From contig DATGMF010000056.1 of NCBI GenBank assembly GCA_035293765.1, positions 263,162 through 327,161 of the forward strand: DNA of 64,000 nt. The letters run 5' to 3'. This document shows positions 15,494-23,318 of this stretch, piece by piece. The notes beneath the pieces are model-generated. The model ran no database searches. It was not told the DNA's origin and worked only from the letters and a program-made list of their open reading frames with translations. Source of the DNA: DASRHT01 sp035293765. GTDB lineage: Bacteria; Chloroflexota; Ktedonobacteria; Ktedonobacterales; Ktedonobacteraceae. The translations under genes were made by a program, and so were the position numbers. Positions within the stretch are counted from its first letter, which is position 1, and every line of letters begins with the position of its first letter.

Positions 15494-16971
15494 AACAGTC
15501 ACGTTTGCATTTTATGGGTATAGGTGGACAGGGAATCTCGGCTGTGGCGCAGATGGCACAGATCATGGGGGAGGAAGTTACGGGCTGCGACCGGCAGGCA
15601 TCGGCGACGACGCGAGCGTTAGAGCGCGCAGGAATTGCGGTGCAGATCGGTCATAGCGCGGATCACCTGAGCGGCGCTGAGACGCTGGTAATTAGCCCTG
15701 CCGTTCCCGCCCTCAACCCGCAGAATCCAGAACTGCTGGCGGCGCAGCAGCGAGGGATACGCGTTGTGACCTGGCAGGAGTTGCTGGGAGAATTGATGCG
15801 GGGGAAATGTGTGCTCTCTGTGAGCGGGGTGCATGGCAAGGGGACGACAACCGCGATGCTGGCGCTGATGCTGGTTGACGCAGGGCTAGATCCGCTCTGT
15901 GAGATTGGCGCAGTAGTGCCGCGCTTCGGCGTGAATTACCGGCTGGGGCATGGTCAGTACTTTGTGAATGAGGCCGACGAGTTCAATCACAATTTCTGGC
16001 ACTATCATCCCCGGTTGGCAATCGTAACTTCGATAGAATTCGAGCATCCGGAGTTCTTTGCCGATTATGGGGCATTTCTGGGAGCCTTTGAACATTTTAT
16101 TCGTGGCATGGATACGCAGGGGAATTGGCCGTTGCCGCCAACGCTCATCTTGAACGCTGATAGTCAAGGTTGTCTGGAATTGCGTACCCGACTGCATGAT
16201 TGGTCCGGCACGGTTGTGACCTATTCGGCGGCAGGCGATCCGCAGGCGACGTATGCCGCCCACAATGTCAGGTTGAGCGGTGAGACCAGTTTTCAAGTGA
16301 ACGTTCAGGAGTCGCAGGGAGGAAGGGCGTTTCCATCTGAGCGTGCGATCCGCTTGCAATTGCCGGGAGAGCATAACATTCAGAACGCGCTGGCAGCTCT
16401 AACGGCGGCGCATATCGTCGGCGTTGATGCGGATACCATCATCGAGACACTGGAGGGTTTTGGAGGGATCAGGAGACGTTTTGAGATCCGTCACCAGGGA
16501 GCGTGTCACCTGGGGACGCGCGTGGTTGATCTGGTGCTGGTGGATGATTACGCCCATCATCCAACTGCTATCGCAGCCACATTGGAGGCGACGCGACAGC
16601 GTTATTCAGGGCGGCTGGTCGCGATCTACCAGCCACATATGTATAGCAGGACGAAAACGTTTTTTGAGCAATTCTTGCACGCATTCGACGCGGCAGATAT
16701 AGCGGTGATAACTGACATTTTTCCTGCTCGAGAACAGGATACGGGTCTGGTACATGCGCGCGATCTGGTCAATGCAATGGCGCGGCAGCCGCATTTTGCG
16801 CAGGGCGGGGGCGAGGTGTTACATGGAGGTAGTGTGAAGGAGACAACGCAATTGTTGCGCGAGATACTGCGAACGGGCGACGTCGTGCTGATCATGGGCG
16901 CGGGCGATATCTATACTGTGACTGAAGAGCTGATACAGCAAAATGATGCGCTTACCGAGGGCAACCGATGA
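15490..16971 (+). CDS. murC: UDP-N-acetylmuramate--L-alanine ligase
   Basis: The 493-aa Mur ligase attaches the first residue, L-Ala, to UDP-MurNAc. It shows the N-terminal UDP site HFMGIGGQGISAVAQ, the P-loop GVHGKGTTTAM and the EADEFNHNF/TSIEFEHPEFF region. The central ENxxNALAA-type motif is HNIQNALAALTA, and the C-terminal DDYAHHPTAIAATL and YQPHMYSRT follow. HFMGIGG is the MurC-type N-terminus, and with its place before murB this favours MurC over Mpl. The start is TTG, overlapping the murG stop, which indicates translational coupling. Confidence 0.92.
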   Translation: MKQSRLHFMGIGGQGISAVAQMAQIMGEEVTGCDRQASATTRALERAGIAVQIGHSADHLSGAETLVISPAVPALNPQNPELLAAQQRGIRVVTWQELLGELMRGKCVLSVSGVHGKGTTTAMLALMLVDAGLDPLCEIGAVVPRFGVNYRLGHGQYFVNEADEFNHNFWHYHPRLAIVTSIEFEHPEFFADYGAFLGAFEHFIRGMDTQGNWPLPPTLILNADSQGCLELRTRLHDWSGTVVTYSAAGDPQATYAAHNVRLSGETSFQVNVQESQGGRAFPSERAIRLQLPGEHNIQNALAALTAAHIVGVDADTIIETLEGFGGIRRRFEIRHQGACHLGTRVVDLVLVDDYAHHPTAIAATLEATRQRYSGRLVAIYQPHMYSRTKTFFEQFLHAFDAADIAVITDIFPAREQDTGLVHARDLVNAMARQPHFAQGGGEVLHGGSVKETTQLLREILRTGDVVLIMGAGDIYTVTEELIQQNDALTEGNR

Positions 16972-17990
16972 CATTCGAGCTTGAGACAATCTATAGCGCA
17001 TTGCGCTCACGTTTTGGTGAGCGGGTGCGCCGTGATGAACTGCTATCGCGCCATAGTACTTTTGGCGTGGGCGGTCCGGCGGACATATGGATCACCCTCG
17101 ATTCACGAGCTGACCTGACGGACCTGGTAATGCTCTGTGCTAATCAACGCTGGCCCTTGTTGGTCGTAGGCAATGGGACGAACCTGCTGTTTGCTGATGC
17201 AGGTGTGCGCGGGATTGTGGCGCGCGTAGCTTTGAATAGTTATACCGTTGAAGATCACGCAGACGGCACGGCCTTGCTGGTAGCGGATGCAGGCGTGAGC
17301 TGGCCCCGGCTGTTGAACGAACTGGCAATGTTGGGCTGGGGAGGATTGGAATTTGGTCCGGGCATCCCGGGCACGCTTGGCGGAGGCGTCATCAGCAACG
17401 CCGGAGCGCATGGTAGCAACCTGGGAGAGGTGCTGGCATGGGTAGAGGCCGTGGATGCGCGCCATTGTATTGAGCAAGCAGGAGAAGTGCCTGTAATCCG
17501 GCGTTATCAGCACGCGGATCTCGATTTAGCTTATCGTCATAGCAGATTTCGCGCCGAGCGGCGCATCCAGTTTGACGAGCGTGGGTATCCACTCGCGGCC
17601 CCTCACAAGCTGATAGAGCCGTCGGAGATTGTAATACAGGTGGGGGTGCGTTTGCACAGGGAGGAGCCGGAGAAGCTACGGGCGATCATCGAAGACCATA
17701 AGCAGCATAGGAAAAGGACGCAGCCGCCGCAGCAGAGCGCAGGGTCTGTATTCAAAAACCCTCCCGGGGATTACTCCGGGCGACTGATCGAAGCGGCTGG
17801 TCTAAAGGGACTGACTCGCGGTAAGGCGCGAATTTCGGAGCGTCACGCCAACTTTATTGTGAACGTAGGAGGCGCGAGCGCCGCTGATGTGGCAGCGCTC
17901 ATTATGGAGGCACATAACCGCGTACACGAACGGTTTGGAGTGGATCTGGAGCTGGAAGTCGAACTACGCGGAGAGTGGAGAAAACCATGA
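16968..17990 (+). CDS. murB: UDP-N-acetylenolpyruvoylglucosamine reductase
   Basis: MurB (340 aa) reduces UDP-GlcNAc-enolpyruvate to UDP-MurNAc with FAD and NADPH. The FAD-binding domain is shown by TFGVGGPADIW, GNGTNLLFADAGVRG and GPGIPGTLGGGVISNAGAHG. The catalytic Ser is in QSAGSVFKNPPGDYSGRLIEAAGLKG, and the terminal HNRVHERFGVDLELEVELRG supplies the conserved Glu. It overlaps murC by 4 bp and ftsQ by 4 bp, so murG-murC-murB-ftsQ form one coupled block. murB next to ftsQ is common in Gram-positive-type dcw clusters. Confidence 0.95.
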   Translation: MTFELETIYSALRSRFGERVRRDELLSRHSTFGVGGPADIWITLDSRADLTDLVMLCANQRWPLLVVGNGTNLLFADAGVRGIVARVALNSYTVEDHADGTALLVADAGVSWPRLLNELAMLGWGGLEFGPGIPGTLGGGVISNAGAHGSNLGEVLAWVEAVDARHCIEQAGEVPVIRRYQHADLDLAYRHSRFRAERRIQFDERGYPLAAPHKLIEPSEIVIQVGVRLHREEPEKLRAIIEDHKQHRKRTQPPQQSAGSVFKNPPGDYSGRLIEAAGLKGLTRGKARISERHANFIVNVGGASAADVAALIMEAHNRVHERFGVDLELEVELRGEWRKP

Positions 17991-19273
17991 CAGAGAAGAA
18001 ACAGCTACGTGAGCAGATGGCCCTGCACGCCTATAAGCAGCAGGAGCCAGCTATGGCGCGTTCTTTGCATAAAGAGTACCTTGAAATTCCGCGTTCCAAC
18101 GCTCCCACGATGAATCGGGGAGCGACAGGGCAACCGCAAGGGATTGCCCCTACAGAGCGCGGTAAAGAAGAGCAGCGCGAACCTGTACACACTCTCCAAC
18201 GGATAGTGACGATACCGCAATCCGATCCATCGATGGCGTGGAACACCTTTGCGCAGCGCCAGGCCCAGCGTCGTCGCGCTCGTGCGAAGCCGAAGAAATA
18301 CGTCAAGCTGGCGTCGCGTACATACGTGCAGACAGGGACGTGGGCGTCGAGTGGGCGCATAAAAGCCATACGGCGTGATGTATCGCATTATGTCAGTTCG
18401 CCAATACCTGCGCGCAGCGGAGGGAGTGCAGGACATGTAGGGCAACGTGCGGGACAGCGTATAGGGCAACGGATAAAGCGGCGCAGTTTCTGGTGGCGGC
18501 TATTGGGCATTTTCGCTCTCACAGTGGCGCTCGCGCTGGGCGCCAATTTCGCCCTGACCAGCAACGCCTTTCGTATCGAGCAGGTAAATGTTGCAGGCAC
18601 GCATAACGATGCCCTCATTCACGCGATTCAGAGCATGGGTATGCAGGGTCAGAACATTTTTCTGCTCAACGTCGCCATGCTCACAGAACGTATAGAAGCG
18701 TTCCCGCTGGTTGCCACTGCCACTCTCAGCAAGCAGTGGCCTAATCAGCTCCTGGTAACGGTAGCGGAGCGGGTACCGGTCATCCTCTGGCAGACGCCTC
18801 AAGGGACCTATAGCGTCGATAGCCAGGGAGTGCTCATCGCACCGCTAAGCGAGACTGCTGACGCAGGCAGCCTGGGCACCGTGGTCGATGTCACCGGTCA
18901 GCACCAGGGCCGAGCGGGCGCGCAGTTACATCCAGGGATGCGCCTGAGCCAGGCAGATATCGCCTTTACCAGGACGATTTTTGACCGTTTCTCCCAGGTC
19001 ACAGGCGTTACCGGGTTTAAACTGGAGTACGATGGTACAATGTATGCTGGTACCACCAGCCAGCCGCTGGGGCAGGGGAGCAGGGGTGCGTATAGAGTAG
19101 AAAGTCCAGATGGCTGGGTGGCCTACCTGGGTGGTGCAAACGACGCCAATCCGCTGGACAACAAACTGATTGAATTGCGCGAGATTCTTGCGCTGGCGAA
19201 GAAGCAGCAGCTCAATCTGGCTACTATTGACCTGCGCTATGGACTGCGCCCGGTATATACCATAAAGCAGTAA
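17987..19273 (+). CDS. ftsQ: cell division protein FtsQ/DivIB
   Basis: This 428-aa bitopic protein links FtsL/FtsB-type proteins to the divisome. The cytoplasmic N-terminus (~165 residues) is long, basic and low in complexity. One membrane helix (FWWRLLGIFALTVALALGANFAL) follows. Next are the POTRA domain (FRIEQVNVAGTHNDALIHAIQ and NIFLLNVAMLTERIEAFPLVATATLSKQWPNQLLVTVAERVP) and the FtsQ beta domain ending TIDLRYGLRPVYTI. I chose ATG 17987 (ATGA overlap with murB, GGAG upstream) over GTG 17975. Two palindromic repeat units are embedded in frame in the N-terminal tail, at about codons 31-57. Confidence 0.9.
   Translation: MTEKKQLREQMALHAYKQQEPAMARSLHKEYLEIPRSNAPTMNRGATGQPQGIAPTERGKEEQREPVHTLQRIVTIPQSDPSMAWNTFAQRQAQRRRARAKPKKYVKLASRTYVQTGTWASSGRIKAIRRDVSHYVSSPIPARSGGSAGHVGQRAGQRIGQRIKRRSFWWRLLGIFALTVALALGANFALTSNAFRIEQVNVAGTHNDALIHAIQSMGMQGQNIFLLNVAMLTERIEAFPLVATATLSKQWPNQLLVTVAERVPVILWQTPQGTYSVDSQGVLIAPLSETADAGSLGTVVDVTGQHQGRAGAQLHPGMRLSQADIAFTRTIFDRFSQVTGVTGFKLEYDGTMYAGTTSQPLGQGSRGAYRVESPDGWVAYLGGANDANPLDNKLIELREILALAKKQQLNLATIDLRYGLRPVYTIKQ
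18077..18155 (+). repeat. two palindromic repeat units inside ftsQ
   Basis: Unit 1 begins GTACCTTGAAAT (18077) and holds the perfect hairpin GCTCCC (18101-18106) / GGGAGC (18118-18123). A relative lies at 63662-63716 in the rRNA leader. Unit 2 (18127-18155) is identical over 29 nt to 14256-14284 and holds GGGCAA/TTGCCC. Both are translated in frame, supplying a stretch including RGATGQPQGIAPTERG in the disordered FtsQ tail. Confidence 0.75.
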
Positions 19274-19350
19274 TTTCAGAACCCCTGAGTGGGGAGCATC
19301 GGTATCGACGTGCTAAAGGATTTTGACAAATTAATATTGGGGATGCCCCC

Positions 19351-19408
19351 CTGTAGAGACGAGCATGCCCAGATTATCTTGTTAAGATGCATAAGCGGGT
19401 CCCTACAG
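19351..19408. repeat. palindromic element between ftsQ and ftsA
   Basis: Outer arms CTGTAGAGAC (19351-19360) and GTCCCTACAG (19399-19408) pair with one mismatch. A small inner hairpin ATCTT-gtt-AAGAT lies at about 19376-19388. It occupies the 227-bp ftsQ-ftsA gap, where dcw clusters often carry internal promoters. It may be a processing or attenuation site. Confidence 0.5.
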
Positions 19409-19500
19409 ATGTCAAATGGAAATGAGCGGGTCGATTATAGAGCTCTACTACCGTGTTTGTAGTGCGTCTCACAAGTGTACCGCCCAATAGGAGCGTTATC

Positions 19501-20736
19501 GTGCAAGAGCGGGTGATCGTCGGCATCGACGTTGGAACAACAAAAATCTGTGTCCTGGTTGGCGAATTGGACCGCGACGGGAAGCTGAACATTGTTGGCG
19601 TTGGCACCTGCCCTTCACAGGGGTTGCGCCGGGGGGTGGTGGTGAACATTGAAGAGACAGTCACTTCCATTGCTGCGGCGCTAGATCGTGCAGAACGCCT
19701 ATCAGGAAAGAAAATTGAAGCAGCCTATGTAGGGATCGCCGGGAGTCATATCGAGTCTGAGAATAGCCGAGGCTTCGTCGCTATCTCGCCAAGCCATCGC
19801 GATATTGTACAGAACGATATCAGTCGCGCCATCGAAGTCGCGCGCGCGATTGCCATTCCGGCGAACCGCGAAGTGATTCATGTCATCCCCCGGGGCTATG
19901 TTGTTGATGGTCAGGAGGGGATCAAGAATCCTATTGGCATGTCTGGTTTCCGCCTTGAGGTGGAGACGCATATTATCACGGGCGCGGTCTCCGCGATCCA
20001 TAACTTAATTAAATGTGTGCATAAAGCGCGCGTTGAGATTGAGGATCTCGTGCTGGAGCCACTGGCGTCGAGCGAGGCGGTGCTGGCCGATGGCGAGACG
20101 GATCTGGGGGTTGCGCTGGTCGATATCGGTGGCGGCACGACCGATGTCGCGGTCTTCACCGACGGGGCGATCTGGCATACTATTGTCCTGCCAATCGGCG
20201 GCAATCTGATTACCAGTGATATCGCCATTGGCCTGCGTCTGCCTCTGGGGGTAGCCGAAGAACTCAAAATCACGTATGGACACTGTGATCCATCAACTAT
20301 TGACGAAGACGATATGATTGACCTATCGCAGTTCATGCCCGATTGCAATGATCTTGTACCCCGCAAGCTGCTGGCGGAGATCATCCAGGCGCGTGTGGAA
20401 GAGCTATTCAGTATGGTACATGACGAAATTAAAAGATCTGGTTATGATGGGTTATTGCCCGCCGGTATCGTGGTGACGGGCGGGACGGCGGAACTGCCGG
20501 GTATTCTGGATGTTGCGGGACAGACTCTTGATTTACCTGCACGCATCGGCTCTCCCTTGGGCCTGCATGGCCTGGCCGATTCGATCAGTCGGCCCGCTTA
20601 TGCAACGGCGGTTGGCCTGCTTTTATGGGGCCTGCGCCACACCTCCATGTTGATCGAGGATGAGGAGCTGGAGGACGAGGGCTCGCCGGATATGTTATCG
20701 CGCTTCGGGCGCTGGCTGCGTGCATTTATTCCTTAG
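19501..20736 (+). CDS. ftsA: cell division protein FtsA
   Basis: FtsA (411 aa) is the actin-like protein that tethers FtsZ to the membrane and signals to FtsW-FtsI. It begins VIVGIDVGTTKICVLVGEL (phosphate-1 motif). ALVDIGGGTTDVAVF (phosphate-2) and GIVVTGGTAELPGI (adenosine motif) follow, as does an SHS2/1C insertion typical of FtsA. The last residues, LSRFGRWLRAFIP, form the amphipathic membrane-targeting helix. GTG 19501 is preceded by AGGAG at 7 bp, so the longer frame from 19453 is rejected. It lies 95 bp before ftsZ. Confidence 0.95.
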   Translation: MQERVIVGIDVGTTKICVLVGELDRDGKLNIVGVGTCPSQGLRRGVVVNIEETVTSIAAALDRAERLSGKKIEAAYVGIAGSHIESENSRGFVAISPSHRDIVQNDISRAIEVARAIAIPANREVIHVIPRGYVVDGQEGIKNPIGMSGFRLEVETHIITGAVSAIHNLIKCVHKARVEIEDLVLEPLASSEAVLADGETDLGVALVDIGGGTTDVAVFTDGAIWHTIVLPIGGNLITSDIAIGLRLPLGVAEELKITYGHCDPSTIDEDDMIDLSQFMPDCNDLVPRKLLAEIIQARVEELFSMVHDEIKRSGYDGLLPAGIVVTGGTAELPGILDVAGQTLDLPARIGSPLGLHGLADSISRPAYATAVGLLLWGLRHTSMLIEDEELEDEGSPDMLSRFGRWLRAFIP

Positions 20737-20740
20737 ACGT

Positions 20741-20811
20741 GTCTCTTATCTGTAACTGCAATGAGTGGCGCGTTCAGTTAGCGCGTGTCGTTCGTTCTAC
20801 AGATAAGAGAC
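20741..20811. repeat. 71-bp inverted repeat between ftsA and ftsZ
   Basis: A perfect 14-bp inverted repeat, GTCTCTTATCTGTA (20741-20754) and TACAGATAAGAGAC (20798-20811), encloses 43 bp. It ends 4 bp before the ftsZ Shine-Dalgarno AAGGAGG (20816-20822). The stem-loop could set ftsZ translation or mRNA processing separately from ftsA. Confidence 0.7.
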
Positions 20812-20831
20812 TCAAAAGGAGGCCACGAACT

Positions 20832-22301
20832 ATGTTACCAATAGGAAATCATCAACTTGAAAGCTTCGCCCAGATCCGTGTGATCGGTGTTGGAGGCGGA
20901 GGTAGTAATGCGGTTAATCGCATGATCCAGGCCAACATGGTTGGTATCGAGTTTATTGCGATCAACACCGATGCCCAGGCATTGCTACTGACGGAGGCGC
21001 CGCATTGTATCCGTATCGGTGACAAACTCACTCGTGGTCTCGGTGCAGGCGGCAATCCTAGCGTTGGCTGTAAGGCCGCGGAGGAGAATGCCGAAGAGAT
21101 TTACGAGGCGCTCAAGGGCTCCGATATGGTCTTTATCACGGCGGGTATGGGCGGCGGTACAGGCACGGGCGCCAGTCCGGTAGTGGCGCAGATTGCCCGC
21201 GAGGTGGGCGCGCTAACCGTTGGCGTTGTGACCAAGCCCTTCACCTTCGAAGGCAAGAAACGTATGCTGGCCGCAGAGGAGGGAACAGCCAACCTCAAGC
21301 AGCATGTTGATACATTAATAACTGTGCCTAATGACCGCCTTTTGCAGGTGGCAGACAAGCGCACGCCGCTCTCGGAGGCTTTCAGGCTTGCCGATGACGT
21401 GCTGCGTCAGGGCATTCAGGGTATTAGCGACCTGATCACTGTGCCAGGGCTGATCAACCTGGATTTTGCCGATGTGAAGACGATCATGTCGGCGGCAGGC
21501 TCGGCGCTGATGGCGATTGGCGAGGCCAGCGGCGATACGCGGGCAACCGATGCGGCTCAGATGGCGATATCGAGCCCTTTGCTGGATATCGATATCAGCG
21601 GGGCGCGCGGCGTGCTGTTCAATATCACCGGCGGCATGGATATGACACTCTTCGAGGTCAACGAAGCTGCCGATATCATCAGTCGGGCCGCTCATCCAGA
21701 GGCCAATATTATCTTTGGCGCGGTCCAGGACCCCGGCTTCGATGGCAAAGTCAAGATTACAGTCATTGCCACAGGTTTTGACAATAGCAGCGGGTTTGCG
21801 CGCTCGACACCGGCGGTCCACCAGTACGGTCAGCCACGCCCGGAATACGATAGAAGCAGGCTTTACCAGATGTCGTCTGGTTCGGGGAACGTTCCACCGC
21901 TTGCGCGTCCGGCGCAGCCACAGAGCTATACGCCTCCGGTGACGCCGTCATCGATGAACAACATCTCAAATCGCTCAACGGGGCCAATGGGGCCGCGTGA
22001 CGCGCAAACGCCGCTTGCTGCGGATGCTGCGCGTCAGCACGCGGTCGCCTCTACCCCTGTTCGTGACGCGATGCCGGTGGTCGGCGACGTGGATGAGAAC
22101 AGCTATGAGCTGGAACCGGATGATCTGGAGAGTGGGAACCGCACTCCACCCGTTCCTGAGCCGGAGGCCCAGCCGTTGCAGCGACCGGCTGGGCAACAGC
22201 GCCAGATCCGCCGGCTGGACCGCAGCGCCGAACTACAGCGCGGGCGCAACACGCCTTCCGGCGACGTTATCGACATACCGGCTTTTTTACGTAAGCGATA
22301 A
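20832..22301 (+). CDS. ftsZ: cell division GTPase FtsZ
   Basis: FtsZ (489 aa) is the tubulin-like GTPase that forms the division ring. N-terminal IRVIGVGGGGSNAVNRM, the tubulin signature GMGGGTGTGASPVVAQ, the NTDAQAL loop and the T7-loop region NLDFADVKTIM are all canonical. After ~320 residues a long Pro/Gln/Arg-rich linker of ~150 residues leads to the conserved C-terminal peptide GDVIDIPAFLRKR, which binds FtsA and other tethers. ATG 20832 has an ideal ribosome site. The 31-codon upstream extension from 20739 runs through the inverted repeat and is rejected. The linker is longer than in most rods. Confidence 0.97.
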   Translation: MLPIGNHQLESFAQIRVIGVGGGGSNAVNRMIQANMVGIEFIAINTDAQALLLTEAPHCIRIGDKLTRGLGAGGNPSVGCKAAEENAEEIYEALKGSDMVFITAGMGGGTGTGASPVVAQIAREVGALTVGVVTKPFTFEGKKRMLAAEEGTANLKQHVDTLITVPNDRLLQVADKRTPLSEAFRLADDVLRQGIQGISDLITVPGLINLDFADVKTIMSAAGSALMAIGEASGDTRATDAAQMAISSPLLDIDISGARGVLFNITGGMDMTLFEVNEAADIISRAAHPEANIIFGAVQDPGFDGKVKITVIATGFDNSSGFARSTPAVHQYGQPRPEYDRSRLYQMSSGSGNVPPLARPAQPQSYTPPVTPSSMNNISNRSTGPMGPRDAQTPLAADAARQHAVASTPVRDAMPVVGDVDENSYELEPDDLESGNRTPPVPEPEAQPLQRPAGQQRQIRRLDRSAELQRGRNTPSGDVIDIPAFLRKR

Positions 22302-22322
22302 GCGGAAAAAGTAGAGCAGGCA

Positions 22323-22362
22323 AATAGCAAGCGGTTCCATCACCAGCGAACCGCTTGCTATT
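22323..22362. terminator. bidirectional terminator after ftsZ
   Basis: Perfect 15-bp arms (22323-22337 and 22348-22362) around a 10-nt loop lie between the ends of ftsZ and the convergent BON-domain gene. This marks the end of the dcw transcription unit. Confidence 0.8.
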
Positions 22363-22388
22363 ATGCTAACGTCTGGTACCTTGAAATG

Positions 22389-23195
22389 CTAGCCGCCAAT
22401 CTTATTGATGGTTCTTCCTAGATTGCCGGGAATGTCTTTGTTCAAACCGATGTGGTTCACCACCACGCGGACGCCGGGGATACCCAGCAGCTCGCGTTCC
22501 AGCATATGCTTCATTTCGGGTCCTGGCACGTTCCCATACAGGTGCAGGATGTAATTCTCGACCAGGATAGAAATGTTGCTCGCACCTTCCAGCTTCCCCT
22601 GTGATTGCAATTTTTCGATGCGCGCGTAGGCCGTCTCCAGAATGGTATCCTCGGCAACAATAAAATTGCGTATGCCGGTGACGCCGGGGATGGAGAGCAG
22701 GGCATCTTCCAGCCTTTGCCGTTGCGCTTCCAACTCGACTTTCCCATAGAGCGCCAGGACAATGCCGTCATCCTCGATCTCGACCTTGACGGGATGAACG
22801 CTATATTCTGTGCTGCTGACCGTCACTATACGGTCCGCTACATCGCGTGCTCGCTGTAAGACGGTTTGAGCAGCCGCAGAATTTGCCGGTATGATAGTGA
22901 TAGGGCGTTCGCGTTCTTCATGTTGTTTGGGTGCCATTGGATCCTCCAGGGCCCAGCCCATAATGCCAACAAGTATAAACGGGGTGCCGATGATTGAAAG
23001 CCAGGGAATATCGGGAAGGGACAATAGACCTGCCACCGTTACCAGAATAGCCACGCTCAAAATAAGAGGCCATAAGCTTGGATTTGGTAGATGAACGTGA
23101 TGCGCCGCCTCTTCCTCCGCCGCTGCTTGATTTAATTCAAAGGACCGAGCTAGATCGTCCGCTGTAAGATTGACACTTTGAAGAGAAGTTTCCAT
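22389..23195 (-). CDS. membrane-anchored protein with two BON domains
   Basis: This 268-aa protein has a soluble acidic N-terminus and two membrane helices at about residues 42-85 (NPSLWPLILSVAILVTVAGL and TPFILVGIMGWALEDP). Two BON-type alpha/beta domains follow at roughly 110-180 and 180-250 (VEIEDDGIVLALYGKVE..LLSIPGVTGIRN and ISILVENYILHLYGNVPG..LLGIPGVRVVVN). BON domains bind membranes, phospholipids or hydrophobic ligands. The membrane anchor closely resembles the oxidase subunit IV-like protein at 35843 (PS-hydrophobic-WPL, GW-x-LE). Function is unknown. It could be an envelope stress or respiratory-chain accessory factor. Confidence 0.75.
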   Translation of the reverse strand: METSLQSVNLTADDLARSFELNQAAAEEEAAHHVHLPNPSLWPLILSVAILVTVAGLLSLPDIPWLSIIGTPFILVGIMGWALEDPMAPKQHEERERPITIIPANSAAAQTVLQRARDVADRIVTVSSTEYSVHPVKVEIEDDGIVLALYGKVELEAQRQRLEDALLSIPGVTGIRNFIVAEDTILETAYARIEKLQSQGKLEGASNISILVENYILHLYGNVPGPEMKHMLERELLGIPGVRVVVNHIGLNKDIPGNLGRTINKIGG

Positions 23196-23229
23196 AGGGT
23201 CGCGCTCTCCTCCGAGAATGGTCTACAAT

Positions 23230-23266
23230 ATACAAGGACGTTTATTGCCAATATTCGTCCTTGTAT
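23230..23266. promoter_or_regulatory. 11-bp inverted repeat upstream of the BON-domain gene
   Basis: ATACAAGGACG (23230-23240) and CGTCCTTGTAT (23256-23266) are perfect inverted arms. They lie between the stop of the HTH/GAF-like gene and the start of the BON gene (both minus strand). It may be a terminator or an operator. No U-run follows. Confidence 0.5.
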
Positions 23267-23318
23267 TTAAGCATACCAAATATCTATGTTTCGTGCAAGC
23301 AAAACTGTGGGAAGCTGG

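Noticed and set aside
20741..20811. Resemblance of GTCTCTTATCTG to the Tn5 mosaic end
   Set aside because: Only the first ~10 bases agree. The rest differs, no transposase is near, and the arms face each other over just 43 bp.
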